Shown piece by piece: positions 19,959-32,575 of a DNA stretch of 64,000 bases (positions are counted from its first letter, which is position 1; each line of letters begins with the position of its first letter). Source of the stretch: Aurelia coerulea. Lineage: Eukaryota; Cnidaria; Scyphozoa; Semaeostomeae; Ulmaridae. Below the pieces are notes generated by a model, which saw only the letters and a program-made list of their open reading frames with translations, searched no databases and had not been told where the DNA came from. The position numbers and the translations under genes were made by a program. Location of the stretch: assembly GCA_039566865.1 (NCBI GenBank), contig CM076958.1, positions 9,772,501 through 9,836,500 on the forward strand. Reading direction: 5' to 3'.

Positions 19959-21666
19959 ATAAGGCCCAAATCCTTGCTGGTTGCCAGAGCATGCGGAAAT
20001 CATCCAATTTCATGCTTGTCAGCCAATGAGATCACCGCTTCCAGCCCCTGGAGACAAAATCGGTCGTTTGAGGTAAATTTTCTGGTACCCTCACTAAAAC
20101 TGAAATGGATGCTAAAATACTTCAGTTATTTGCAATCTTTTTTAATAAATCAGTTGTGGGGATGTCCATCCAGAGTTGTTTACATGTTTAGGCACATAGC
20201 TTGTTCGGGGCCGGAGCTGCATTCATTCTCCGGTCAAAGAATATTTACCTTCGTTGAAATATCTATAGAAATCGCTACAAATGAGATATACAGATAAGAA
20301 TTTCAGCGATTATGCATACTGACCTGAGCAATAACCCAAACTCCTTCACTGCTATCATATCTCAAAACTGGAGGCAATTTCTAATGATTTCTGGCAGAGA
20401 TATCATTTGGGCCTAAGCTTTTCCTCGCTTAAAACTCATTCCATTGCACTTAAAAAGTTATGGTAAAATTCGTGAGCTAAATAATGCACTTACCCATGAC
20501 TCAGGCACCAGTTTGACTTCGTTTGCCTTTTTTACATTAGCAAATTTTTATAAGAAACGACCAGTTGTGGGCGAACTGCAAAAACTTTCTTTGGTCCATA
20601 TTTTTCTCTGCACATCTCTCCGCTTCAAACAACAAACAGTGAAATTTGTATCATAAAAGTCTTGCATCCCAAAACATTCCTATAGAACGAGTCCATGCGC
20701 TTTAGCAAGACACTCGTGAATTGTATTCACACATTTCGTTATTTTCGTTCTTATTTCAATCAATGCAAAACATAAAAAGGACAAACTATTATTTTGGGTT
20801 CGCTACGAAAGATACCCGGTTTTGTTCTTTTGTTTGTTTGCATTGACTGATTGGATCAAATGCGTGAAAACAATTCACAAGTGCCTCGCTAAAGCGCATG
20901 GACTCGTTCTATAGGAATGTTTTGTGATGCAAGACTTTTATGATACAGAGTTCACTGTTTGTTGTTTGAAGCGGAGAGATGTGCAGAGAAAAATATGGAC
21001 CAAAGAAAGTTTTTGCAATTCGCCCACAACTGGTCGTTTCTTATAAAAATTTGCTAATGTAAAAAAGGCAAACGAAGTCAAACTGGTGCCTGAGTCATGG
21101 GTAAGTGCATCATTTAGCTCACGAATTTTACCATAACTTTTTAAGTGCAATGGAATGAGTTTTAAGCGAGGAAAAGCTTAGGCCCAAATGATATCTCTGC
21201 CAGAAATCATTAGAAATTGCCTCCAGTTTTGAGATATGATAGCAGTGAAGGAGTTTGGGTTATTGCTCAGGTCAGTATGCATAATCGCTGAAATTCTTAT
21301 CTGTATATCTCATTTGTAGCGATTTCTATAGATATTTCAACGAAGGTAAATATTCTTCGACCGGAAAATGAACGCAGCTCCGGCCCCAAACAAGCTATGT
21401 GCCTAAACATGTAAACAACTCTGGACGGACATCCCCACAACTGATTTATTAAAAAAGATTGCAAATAACTGAAGTATTTTAGCATCCATTTCAGTTTTAG
21501 TGAGGGTACTAGAAAATTTACCTCAAACGACCGATTTTGTCTCCAGGGGCTAGAAAGCGGTGATCTCATTCAGTTTCATATTTTTGTCAGTTTCATTGGC
21601 TGACAAGCATGAAATTGGATGATTTCCGCATGCTCTGGCAACCAGTAAGGATTTGAGCCTTATCTT
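19959..21666. mobile_element. Palindromic foldback element, about 0.8-kb arms (Mutator-like)
   Basis: The left arm (19959 to about 20770) and right arm (about 20836 to 21666) are nearly identical inverted copies with a spacer of about 65 bp. The direct repeat CGGCGGGCCTAAG flanks it at 19946-19958 and 21667-21679. If AAGATAAGG is taken as the terminal repeat, the target duplication is 9-10 bp, as in Mutator-like elements. Mirrored open frames in both arms (20444-20656 plus and 20938-21150 minus) show the arms are very similar; they are not evidence for genes. The right arm has about 22 extra bases near 21575. Confidence 0.8.
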
Positions 21667-21679
21667 CGGCGGGCCTAAG

Positions 21680-22416
21680 CAACTCTCATCACTTTTAATG
21701 TTTCTTATCAAATTCCACCATCTGGTTTATATCACTGCTAGCAGGTTGAACCACGTTTAGAAGCAGTATCCATCTCTTCACAGAAGAAAAACTAAAGCAG
21801 AGAGGTAAGCCAATGATGCCAAAAAACAACAATAAATAATACCTTCACTTTTCAATTGCTCATCGAGTCCAATTCACCGCGCGGACAAAGCTTCCCGTTT
21901 GCAATTGGTGTTGCAAAGAAGCCATGTGTCTTTCTTTTAAATCTTCCTTTGAAGCACTTTGAACTGGCAAGACTTTCTGAAGGAGTTTCTCGATCAATTT
22001 ACTGGCAATTCGTCCTGCAACAAGAAACCATAGCTTCGTGACCTGGTTGGTTCTGGTTCGTTGTGAACTTTCGTCTTTCATGCTCAACAACAGTGCTACC
22101 GACTTGCTGTGACGGGGGTCACATTCATTTCATTTTTACATTCTTATTTATTTAGCCCCGTTTCAGGGACCCGTGAACGCAGCTGCAATCCTGGGCTGGG
22201 ACATAGGCAAAATTGCTAAAATATCGAGGCGAAAACATACGTTCAGGTGCAGTTTTCAGCCATTGGATCTTTAAATAGTTCTTTATGAAATGTAATTGTA
22301 ATCAGCTTGCAAACCAATATTTTGCTGGCAGTTTTTCCAATAGTTATTTGTGAAATGTAATTGCATTACTAGCAAACAAATGGTGACATATTGCGTTTTC
22401 AATCCTCACTGCACGT
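21680..22416. other. Unassigned sequence between two foldback elements
   Basis: Overlapping frames on both strands at 21856-22090 are short and carry no recognisable domain. No inverted repeat pair or LINE reading was found. Confidence 0.4.
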
Positions 22417-25012
22417 GCTCCAATCAACAAGGGGGAATTTCGTTTTCGACCAATCAGCGCATTTGTTGACATTTGGGGCCTCGACCAATCAGAATGCACC
22501 ATGACGTCACGTCAATGGCGGAAGCTGTGGGAAGCTGCGAGGAAAACATCTCCTCCAATATCGCTCGAGCTGACAACGGTTATCCAACTTTTTACCGATT
22601 TTATTGGTTTACATCAAAGTTTGGTAAATTTTGCAACTTTCTGTCACTGCAATTTTCGATCGATCGTTTTCTTCAAGAGAAATCGTTTTTTAAATAACAC
22701 TAAAATTCGAGGCTTTGATGAGAATGCCATACCCTTAGGCCCTTTTTCAAACCTGCGATCTTTCGCCTTCTCTTCGAAGAAAAGTGGAAGATTTTCTTAA
22801 CTTTTCGTAGCCACGTCCCACAAATAAAAATTTTTCACAAAAATAATAGTCACCCGAGTCCCCTGGGATGGCGCGATTCTTTGTTTTGGCCAAAGTAAAT
22901 CTCATTCATCAGTTTCCTCGGCAGCGTTCTTTTGATTCTCTTACTTGATTGGCTCTTTTGAGAGATTTGGCGGGAAAAAAGCTCGGTGACTGGAAGAAGG
23001 AAATGTCAGGTGCTAAGTTTATTGAGTAAACAAATATGCCGAAGTTTAAGAAAACTTGTGGAAATCCCTTCCGCACAGAGTGGGTCAAACAATGCAGAAA
23101 ATTCTATGCTTGTGAAATTGAAAGCTGAGGGATTGATTGTTGGTTTGTTTCCTTGTTTTATTTCGATCTTTGATTGAGGAGGGAGGAAGGAAAAAGTGGA
23201 GATAAGTTGTACAGAGAGGTAGAGAATGTTTGCACATCATGGCCGAAGAAAGTTTCAAACCCGACTGGCTCGATATATACGTGCATCGCATAGATTGAGA
23301 ATAATAAAACAGGTAGATATAATCTAAGAAACCTTCTTATGGAATGGAGTTCATGTATTTATCTTTTAATAAGAAACTGCCTATAAGAAACTCAGCTATC
23401 GGATCACGGAAAGATAAAGGAACTCCAGTACTGGGAAAATATAACTTGAGAAACCATTCATTTTAATAAAGGAAATCCTCGTCACATTTTTAGTTCATTC
23501 TCACTTGTTTCCTGTTCTACTCGCGAAGTACTTCGGTAATATGTAAACATTGGAAAAGCTTCAAGAAACGTTCTGAAAAATTCACGAAGGCACAGGTAGT
23601 GAACGTGAAGATTGTTATGGAACAATTCTGAGAACTAAAAATGTGATAATTTCTAGAAATTCAGTATTGGCCAAAATTCTTAGTTTCTTATGAAAAATAC
23701 GTGTAAAGAGATTTCAATGCAGGCTGTTTTCTCAATTTCTTATAGCCAGGAGATTTCAACTCGTTGCTTTTGCATTTATCGAACCTTTACTCTGGGATAT
23801 ATTTTGAATTCAGTAAATTTAAATTTCATAATACTTCAACATCTAGTTGACTTTTCCACCTTGATATTTGTTTCTCATCTTTCCATAAGCAAGATTTCTT
23901 CAGATCCTATTTATGAATAAAATAAAAGGTTTTGGGTTTCTTTACTCTCTCCATATATCTTAATAATGTTTAAACTTTAAGAAAATGCATCTTTTGGATT
24001 TTTTATACCTAAGTTTCTTGTAAAAATGAATGTGTGAATTATGAAATTTACTGAATTTAAAATACATCCCAGAGTAATGCTTCGATAAATGCAAGAGCAA
24101 AGAGTTGAATTCTCCTTGCTATAAGAAATTGAGAAAACAGCCTGCATTGAAATCTCTTTACACGTATTTTTCATAAGAAACTAAGAATTTTGGCCAATAC
24201 TGAATTTCTAGAAATTATCACATTTTTAGTTCTCAGAATTGTTCCATAACAATCTTCACGTTCACTACCTGTGCCTTCGTGAATTTTTCAGAACGTTTCT
24301 TGAAGCTTTTCCAATGTTTACATATTACCGAAGTACTTCGCGAGTAGAACAGGAAACAAGTGAGAATGAACTAAAAATGTGACGAGGATTTCCTTTATTA
24401 AAATGAATGGTTTCTCAAGTTATATTTTCCCAGTACTGGAGTTCCTTTATCTTTCCGTGATCCGATAGCTGAGTTTCTTATAGGCAGTTTCTTATTAAAA
24501 GATAAATACATGAACTCCATTCCATAAGAAGGTTTCTTAGATTATATCTACCTGTTTTATTATTCTCAATCTATGCGATGTACGTATATATCGAGCCAGT
24601 CGGGTTTGAAACTTTCTTCGGCCATGATGTGCAAACATTCTCTACCTCTCTGCAGGGGCGCACATCATGGGGGTGAGGGGGGTGAGACACCCCCCCAATA
24701 ATTCTGAATATTCGGTCCCAAAATTTTAAATTCGGTCCCGCGACAAATTCAAGACCTCAGTTGTTAAAGAGGTCTTCCGGCAAGGGCAATTTTCATTTTT
24801 CGGGCCGAAATTTTGATCGAAACATCTTGCAATCAAGGCGTTATTTAGTAGTAAATCAAAGAATTTTCTTTTAAAAGCGTCAAAAAAATTTTTGCGCGCC
24901 TTCGGCGCGCTCATTTTCCATTATATCGTTGACGCCATCTTTGCAAGTATTCCCCCCTTCAACTTCAGGCTGCATCCGCCCCTGGGAAGCTTCGATGGCA
25001 ATCCAGCATATC

Positions 25013-27401
25013 CAGGGACCGCGCAGCCATTGGGCTAGGGGGAGCCAAAGCCCCCTCATTTTTTTCAAAAATAGGCCTAAAAACTTTTAAAAGATCAATG
25101 ACAACGAAGAAAAACAACTTGTATACAATTTATGTGTCAAAAATGGACAATTTTGCATAGTAATTGAAATCTTTTCTAAACCGAACTGTATATAAATATA
25201 GACGTAAAGACGCAAGTCTTTTTTGAAAGGGGCGTTTTCCGTTGCTCTAAAGGGCGTGGTCTCAAAAAAGTTTCGGCTCGCTGCGCTCGCCGTTCAGCCC
25301 CCTTCGCTTCCATTTTTTTTCATTTTCATTTTAAATTATTTATACACAATATCCCTTCAGCATAATAAAACTACAAAAAACATACAATGCAATTAATCAA
25401 TATATTTATACAAACAAAAAGAAAAACATCGAGGGCTAAAGATTATATTGCTGTTCTCCCAGGGAGTTGTGTTTCAAATTGCTTTCAGCTCATCAAATGT
25501 ATTTTTAGTTGTTTTTTGAATCGGCACAAGGTAGGTAGTTCCCTGATATTTAAAGGGATTTCATTCCAGACCTTAAGAGCTGAATAGGAAAATCCTTTTT
25601 TGGCATACTCCAGATTGTACCTTGGAATCTGAAGATCTCTACAGAACCGCGTGTTATAACTGGAGTATTGGGATCTTCGTTGAAATTTGTTCCAGATATT
25701 TTCCGGGCTGAGTCTGTTCATGATCTTATAGGCCATAACTGCACGATCAAACGTGACAAGTTGTCCAACCTGAAGGAAATTATTCGACCATTCATCTTTT
25801 ATCCTGGACGTATCGATCATGGAAATGTCTCTGTTTTGAAGACGTTGAAGGGACTCCTTTCTTGAATAAGAGAGGCTAGGCTACCCCAGATTATATATGC
25901 ATATCGCATGTGACTTTCTACAAGAGCACGATATACATTGCTTAACTGAGATTGTGGGAGGATGTTCTTCAATTTTTTTAAAGATGCGAGACCTCCGCGA
26001 ACTTTCCCTTTGACAGTTTTGAATTGTTCTTCCCAGTTAAGCCCTTCGTCTACAATGACTCCAAGTGATTTGGTTTTTTTCACCCGTTTTATTTAGTCTG
26101 AACCATTCAGTCTCAATGTATCTTGTATCTCCACTTTATTAGTTTTACGAGGGTGCCCAATTACCATATACTCTGTTTTTTGTGGATTGGCACTTAATTT
26201 ATTTATCCGCATCCATTCAGAAATATGGGTCAACTCCTCTTGAGCCTTATGAACGAGTTCTTCGACATTTTTTGATGTTAAGGTCACGTGAGTATCATCA
26301 GCATACATACCGGCCTTTGAGACTTTCAAACATTTTTCAAAGTCATTGAGGTACATTATGAAGAGAAGGGGGCCAATACAGGAACCTTGGGGAATGCCAC
26401 ATGTAACTGTCATAGGCCTTGATTCATAACCGTTGGCGGCACAGTACTGCTTTCTGTTTTCAAGGTATGATTTAAACCAGTCTCCGGAAAGTTCTCGAAT
26501 ACCGTATTTCCTCAATTTTTCTAACAAAATCTTATGGTCAACAGTATCGAAAGCCTTTTTGAGATCTAGGAATATTGCTAAATTAAAGTGCTTGTGGTCA
26601 ATATTCTCATACCAATAGTCAGTACTATCAATCAATGATGTTATTGTTGAACAAAGTTTTTGAAAAGCTGATTGACTCATTGCCAGAACCTTGTTTGCTT
26701 TGAGATATTCGTAAACTTGGTCATGTACAATCCTTTCAAGGATTCTCGAGAACACAGAGATCACCGAGATAGGCCTATAGTTGTTAGCCTCACTTTTAGA
26801 ACCTGATTTGAAAATGGGGGTGACCTTCGCCAGTTTCCAGATGTCAGGGAAAATACCCTTCCGTAAAGAAGAGTTGAAAACCATTGTCAACGGTTTACAT
26901 ATGAGATCCGCAGCGTCCTTTATCAGCATTGTCGGAATCTTGTCAGGTCCTGGGGCCTTGCCATTTTTAGTTGCTTAATGGCTCTAGGCACGTAATCCTC
27001 ATCAACAGGGGTGAGTCTCATTGTGTTCCGTTCATTATCGATATGTTTAAGAGGATCATCATTTGTATTTTGTTCAATTTTACTTGCTAGTTTTGGTCCA
27101 ACTGAAACAAAATGATGATTCAATGCTTCTACTATATCTCCCTCCTTAGTTAGTTTTTTGCCATCAATGTCCAAACTCGCAGGAATTGTTGACTTAGAGG
27201 ATCGATCTAAGACTCTGTTTATAGTCTGCCACATTTTTTTGGGGTTGTCCTTATTTTCGTTAATTAACCCGTGATAGTGTGACTGTACAGCAACCTTTAT
27301 TTCTTTCGTTACTTTATTTCTAAGTTGCTTATAGACACTCCATTTCTCTGGAGCTGGAGCACCACTGGAGCTGGAGCACCACTATAGCTGCGCGGTCCCT
27401 G
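25013..27401. mobile_element. Nested TIR pair CAGGGACCGCGCAGC inside the hAT element
   Basis: CAGGGACCGCGCAGCC at 25013 and GCTGCGCGGTCCCTG ending at 27401 are perfect inverted repeats of 15 bp. The flanks read GCATATC and AATATCG, so a clean 8-bp duplication is not seen. It could be a nested hAT or a subterminal part of the outer element. A short CTGGAGCTGGAGCACCACT tandem repeat lies at 27348-27383. Confidence 0.55.
25330..27345 (-). pseudogene. CR1/L2-like LINE ORF2 fragment (family A) with 3' UTR
   Basis: The minus strand, in four overlapping frames, encodes RT and C-terminal parts: NYRPISVISVFSRILER, FLDLKKAFDTVDHKILL, CGIPQGSCIGPLLFI, MYADDTHV, then TKSLGVIVDEGLNWEEQF and IPLNIRELPTLCRFKKQ. 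It matches the intact ORF2 at 3473-6286 throughout. The endonuclease is missing (5' truncation at about 27345). Frameshifts lie near 25820, 26090 and 26925. The 3' UTR ends in an A-rich tail near 25330. Confidence 0.9.
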
Positions 27402-28435
27402 AATATCGTAGCTTGCGTCTTGGTTCAACTGTTAAAAATTCGGTCCCAAATGCATTTACAACCCCCCAATGATTTTCGGAATGTGCGCCCCTGCCTCTCT
27501 GTACAACTTATCTCCACTTTTTCCTTCCTCCCTCCTCAATCAAAGATCGAATTAAAACAAGGAAACAAACCAACAATCACTCCCTCAGCTTTCAATTTCA
27601 CAAGCATAGAATTTTCTGCATTGTTTGACCCACTCTGTGCGGAAGGGATTTCCACAAGTTTTCTTAAACTTCGGCATATTTGTTTACTCAATAAACTTAG
27701 CACCTGACATTTCCTTCTTCCAGTCACCGAGCTTTTTTCCCGCCAAATCTTTCAAAAGAGCCAATCAAGTAAGAGAATCAAAAGAACGCTGCCGAGGAAA
27801 CTGATGAATGAGATTTACTTTGGCCAAAACAAAGAATCGCGCCATCCCAGGGGACTCGGGTGACTATTATTTTTGTAAAAAATTTTTATTTGTGGGACGT
27901 GGCTACGAAAAGTTAAGAAAATCTTCCACTTTTCTTCGAAGAGAAGGCGAAAGATCGCAGGTTTGAAAAAGGGCCTAAGGGTATGGTATTCTCATCAAAG
28001 CCTCGAATTTTAGTGTTATTTAAAAAACGATTTCTCTAGAAGAAAACGATCGATCGAAAATTGCAGTGGCAGAAAGTTCCAAAATTTACCAAACTTTGAT
28101 GTAAACCAATAAAATCGGTAAAAAGTTGGATAACCGTTGTCAGCTCGAGCGATATTGGGGGAGATGTTTTCCTCGCAGCTTCCCACAGCTTCCGCCATTG
28201 ACGTGACGTCATGGTGCATTCTGATTGGTCGAGGCCCCAAATGTCAACAAATGCGCTGATTGGTCGAAAACGAAATTCCCCCTTGTTGCTCCAATCAATT
28301 TTCTTCTTACCTTCCCACATTGCATACAATTCTTTAGTGAAGCTCCTCTATAATAGAACTAGCTGTTAATAGAATTAAGTGAGTGCAGCTCAGAAGAGTA
28401 GGTAGTATAAGACCAGTTATGTGCCCCCATGAGGG

Positions 28436-29187
28436 TAGCCTGCGTGCAGACCCATTGTCCAAAGGAGGAAAGGGTCTGCGCAACTACGAGCCAAAGCTTG
28501 CCGGGCCTTCTAGTAATTTATTCTAACGGCCTCGTAATAGGTCACTAAATATTACTCGATCTAATCCTCCCAATGCACCATTTTCTATGGCTGTTTGTAT
28601 CTTTTTGTTTGGCCTTTCTTGCAAAGCGTTGTTTGTTTGTCAAATGATTGCTTCAAAGACAGAAGATAGATTAATGAACATAAAGGCATGTTTTGACAAG
28701 TTCTTTTTAATTCGTCACAGCAGAGGGATTCAGCAATCTTGCCTTTTGAAATAGTGCTCTAGAATGTTCAAGGTCCTTGTTTTCTTCTTTTGTGTGATTG
28801 TTATCAGACAGAATAGGTTTCCCTTCCTCAGGGAAAGATATTTTATATTTATCACAAAAGACGCATTGGACTGAGAACAACACGCGATCTGAGCATGAGA
28901 CTGTTTGCTATGTATTTTGAAATTGATAAATGTTGTTTCTCCAATACATTCTCAAATACAGTTGTTTCGTCAAAATCTTATATTTATTACGACTATTTCT
29001 TTTCTGTGATGCGCCATTTTGATTTCAGTGCGATTGACCACTGGTGTTTCATGTAGTTGCATAATTACATGGTCTTTTGTGATATTGCATAAATTAAATT
29101 CCAGAAACCAAGAATGAGCGGCAAGCTATTGCTCGTAGTTGCGCAGACCCTTTCCTCCTTTGGACAATGGGTCTGCGCGCAGGCTAC
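28436..29187. mobile_element. 0.75-kb TIR element TAGCCTGCGTGCAGACCC
   Basis: About 70 bp at each end are inverted copies, including TAGCCTGCGTGCAGACCCAT and GGAGGAAAGGGTCTGCGCAA. The 8-bp CATGAGGG flanks it at 28428-28435 and 29188-29195. No transposase. A single, related terminus is at about 38750-38772 (GGCTGCACGCAGGCTA). Confidence 0.75.
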
Positions 29188-29195
29188 CATGAGGG

Positions 29196-29950
29196 CGGTT
29201 TTGCACGGGAGGTTTCGAGTTTGAGAACAATCCAACTGTTTGCATATCTCAAGACAGCTTAGCAAACTCCAGTGCAAGTTAATATGATATCACTCTCAGT
29301 TCAAATATTAAATCTTGTGCTCTGACCATGCATGCAGCAACATTTTTGTTCACTTGCTCTGCATCCCACATATTTAGCTGCTGTTCAAAGGCCAGAATGT
29401 TTATGCGTGGCTAAGTGGATACATCTAATGTTTTGCTTTGATCCTGAATGTATCCATGAAGCTACAACAGATTTGATTGGTTCACAGAAGTTGTTATTGT
29501 CTTTGATAGGGTGAAATAACAGTAGAAAATTGTAGCCTACACATTACTGATTCAAATTATGTAGTTTGATTATGCAAGTGCAGTGAGGCATGCAGGAGTA
29601 TCCTTGCATTCCTTTGCCAATCAAGCATTGTTTAATGATAATTGTTTTGATTTCCAATGACGCACTGCAATTGTTGTTGCGTTTTATCCCATCACGAACA
29701 GCTCCGCTCTGTCAAATCCATCTTTGTTGTTCCATCCAATCACAAGCACCAATGAGTCTACATATTGTCTGCGATTGTCTGCTTGTTCTTTTGTTTGGAT
29801 CTGCCACACATCGCCCAAATTTCAGATTCAAACTCGTCTAAATGGCTGCTAATCGCAGCAACAAACAAATAACTCAGACACAGGCACACTGCATTGTTTC
29901 TTAGCAAGGTAAAAATCTCATTCTTAGGCTACCCTTTGTTGACATTGTGG
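29196..29950. other. Unassigned sequence
   Basis: Several short frames (for example 29590-29841) have no recognised domain or splice-site support. No repeat structure stands out. Confidence 0.4.
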
Positions 29951-30619
29951 GCAACTTCGATTTGAGTCTGGTATTTTTGAAGTCTTCTGAAAACGGTAGA
30001 CTTTGCAGAGAAAATTGTCAGTTACCAAAGAATGCGCATTCTGAAAACAGCAGAGTTGGCATGCTTCGCAGAGAAAAATCCCAAAATAGATAATACACAT
30101 TCTGGTAGACCTTTGAGAGAAAAATCCCAACAGAATGAGAATTCTCAAAGGTCAGCAATTCTTTGCAACTGCAGGGATTTTCATGTTTTACAATTTGACA
30201 TCGTAATTCACCATTGTTAATGCAGCAGCTCTGGTTTTGACCTGGGGGCAATTTTGAAGTTTGCTGGTTTTTAACTCTCCAACCAAGTCACCAAAAATAC
30301 TGAAAAATATATCAAAATTTAATCTAATTATTGCCGATTTGAAGAAAAATAATTGTTGGATAATGAGTATAAAACAGATTGCAGTAGAATTTTTCAAATC
30401 TGTTGCGTTTTTTGGGACACCCGATATGGTCACATGACTTGACATGGGTAAAACAAACCTTAGCCGATTAGCCGATTAGCCGATTTAAAAGATTGAGTTG
30501 AGAGTTCGAATTGAAGCCATTGCAATGCATTATACTTCTGTTTTGAAAATCCCAAGAGAAAAGGATTTATAATACTTCATTGTATTTTCGAATGTTTTAA
30601 ACTTTTTCATTCACGAAAC

Positions 30620-30895
30620 AAGGCTCTTTGCGATCTTTCGTAAGTCTACCAGCTTCATGAGCAGAAGGTTTCCGAGGCCTCGGAAGTCTACCGTTTTCAG
30701 TAGAGCCCAAAAGAATACGTCAAAAATCTCTCGGAAGTCTACCGAAAACAGAATGACCAAAAGAATGGGCTTTCATAAAAAATGATCTGAAGTCTGCGAA
30801 GTCTACCGTTTTCGGTAGGATGGCACCAAAAGAATGGGATTTTAGCACCTACCAACTCTACCGTTTTCAGAAGATGCCCAAAAGAATACACCCTT
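30620..30895. repeat. Degenerate repeat of TCTACCGTTTTCAG...CCCAAAAGAATAC
   Basis: About five units share GAAGTCTACCGTTTTC and CCCAAAAGAATAC phrases. The same phrases, inverted or diverged, occur at 29975-30110 and 37830-37905, at the outer ends of the inverted-repeat arms. This looks like a terminal repeat unit of the element that has been amplified inside it. Confidence 0.6.
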
Positions 30896-31063
30896 AGATT
30901 TTCTCCTCTCTGCAAATGCAAGCTCTCTTGATTTCGTTGCTCCATGTGTAAAAACTTACTGTTTGATACCTGCATTCCTACTGCTGGTTCTGGTAATAGG
31001 CCTTTCTACCCTAGCTGTACAAAATTGATATGCAGGCAGGCTTTCAGAGAATTTCTACCGCTC

Positions 31064-32575
31064 TCAAATCAAATCAAATCAAATCAAGTCAAATCAAATC
31101 AAATCAAATCAAATCAAATCAAATCAAATCATAATCATTATTTACAGTTGGTGTGACAATAGTTGTAGAAAACTAATTAATACCAACTATTTACAATATA
31201 ATTTACAAAGATGTCTAAGAACTAATATTTACAAGCTACATAACATAATGGACAGGCTACTTACAAATTTTACAATTACACTGTTCACCCGTGCAGGTTT
31301 TGATCTTTCTTTTAAAGCTTGCAACTGTTAGTAGCTCCTTTATCTCATCGTTTAGATTATTCCACAGTAAGCTTCCTCGGAATGAGAGCGACTCCGTGCC
31401 AAATTTTATTGTTCTTGTAATCGGTAATTTACACAGATGCTTAGTTCTGAGATCGTATTGAATCTCTTTCCTTTCATGAAGGTGCCAGATGTATGCTGGA
31501 TTTAGATGGTTCATTGACTTATAGATTTCTAGCATCAATTTTTGTAGATTTTTTATGTGGATCGTTACCGTGTCACTTTTCTCCAAAAGTTTATCAAAGG
31601 AAGAGTCGTAATCATTGTGGAGTGTTCTTAAAGCACGCTTATGAGTACGGTTTATTCTATTGTTGGCATCTTTGCCACAAAACATCCACACTAATGGGCA
31701 ATAGTTAAAGCTTGAAATAATTACTGTGTTGCACAGTTTCGTTGCCTGTTCTCTTGAGAGATAAATATTTAGCCTCCTAAAAGCACTGACTTTTCTGTTT
31801 GTTTTGTCGCAGAGTGTTTTACATGCTTATTGAATCTAAGCTGGTTGTCAATTTCGATTCCAAGAAGCTTAACTTGATTAGTGGATGATATTTTTTCACC
31901 CTTGATATTCAAGCGTAGCTTATGTTTTTCATTTAGTCCCAAGAACATCAATTGGAACTTATCGGGGTTTGCCACCATACCATTAGCATAGCATAAAACC
32001 AATTTAGGAGTGTACTTAGGTCGTTTTCTAAATTTGTCGTAATTTCACTTATATGAGTACCACGTAAATACACAGTGTTGTCGTCAGCAAAATTAAGAAT
32101 TTCTGAATCTAGTTTCATATAGAACAAGTCATTTAGGAAGATGTTAAATAGCAAGGGCCCAAGAACGGAGCCTTGGGGGACGCCTATCTTGACATTGCTC
32201 TGAGAACTTTTATAAGACCCAATTTTAACTCTTTGTTTCCGATTCGTTAGGTAGCTATACATCAGTCGCAAGCTTTTTTCATGAAATCCATAGGCCTCCA
32301 ATTTAGCAATAAGGAGGTCATGAGGTATACAGTCATATGCTTTTGATAGGTCCATAAGGATCGTACCAACTATACCAGATGAATCTAGGCTCATTGTCCA
32401 TGCTTCTATAACTCTTACTAGCGAATGTTGTGTGCTATATCCCTCTCTGAAGCCCGAGAGTAGACTTGATAGAATCGGTTTCAAAAAACCTTCCATTTGT
32501 CCTTTGAGTATTTTCTCAAAACTTTTGGAGACCGATGGCAAGACCTGATAGGCCTGTTTGAACATTATGCACGCC
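31064..32575 (-). pseudogene. CR1-like LINE fragment with AAATC-repeat tail (family B)
   Basis: The minus strand encodes SVSKSFEKILKGQ, MDLSKAYDCIPHDLLIAKL, IGVPQGSVLGPLLFNIF and NFADDNTVYL, then (after frame changes near 31990 and 31740) LGIEIDNQLRF and LCKLPITRTIKFGTE, ending CNCKICK. The 3' UTR is followed by about twelve AAATC units (31064-31129). The RT has FADD in place of YADD. The 5' truncation is near 32575, where unrelated sequence joins the frame. At least two frameshifts make it inactive. Confidence 0.88.

Larger units (their letters stand above)
24653..27493. mobile_element. hAT element inserted in the palindrome arm, itself LINE-loaded
   Basis: Ends CAGGGGCGCACATC and GAATGTGCGCCCCTG are inverted. 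The exact 8-bp duplication CCTCTCTG lies at 24645-24652 and 27494-27501. The other palindrome arm shows the empty site near 23212-23228 (GTACAGAGAGGTAGAG), which confirms both borders. No hAT transposase was recognised; most of the inside is a second TIR pair and a LINE. Confidence 0.9.
22426..28287. mobile_element. Large palindromic foldback element, 1.4-kb arms, 9-bp target duplication
   Basis: The left arm spans 22426 to about 23838. The right arm is about 24032-24652 plus 27494-28287; a hAT element interrupts it. Arm lengths agree (about 1.41 kb). Ends are AACAAGGGGGAATTTCG and its complement. GCTCCAATC is directly repeated at 22417-22425 and 28288-28296 (9 bp, Mutator-like). The spacer of about 190 bp carries no gene. 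Arms are rich in TTTCTTAT/TAAGAAACT motifs. A related, degraded copy lies at 62700-63680. Confidence 0.85.

Noticed and set aside
19938..21569. Mirror-image ORF pairs (19938-20297 with 21297-21569; 20444-20656 with 20938-21150)
   Set aside because: They are the same palindrome arm read twice. No known domain, and conservation is explained by arm identity.
24960..24985. GCATCCGCCCCTG as the right end of a 330-bp hAT beginning at 24653
   Set aside because: The exact 8-bp CCTCTCTG duplication pairs 24653 with 27493 instead. The internal end may belong to a lost nested copy.
22473..28329. Mirror-image ORF pairs (22473-22800 with 28016-28329; 22986-23177 with 27536-27727; 23690-23920 with 23977-24174)
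   Set aside because: Same reason: products of a foldback element's arms, not genes.
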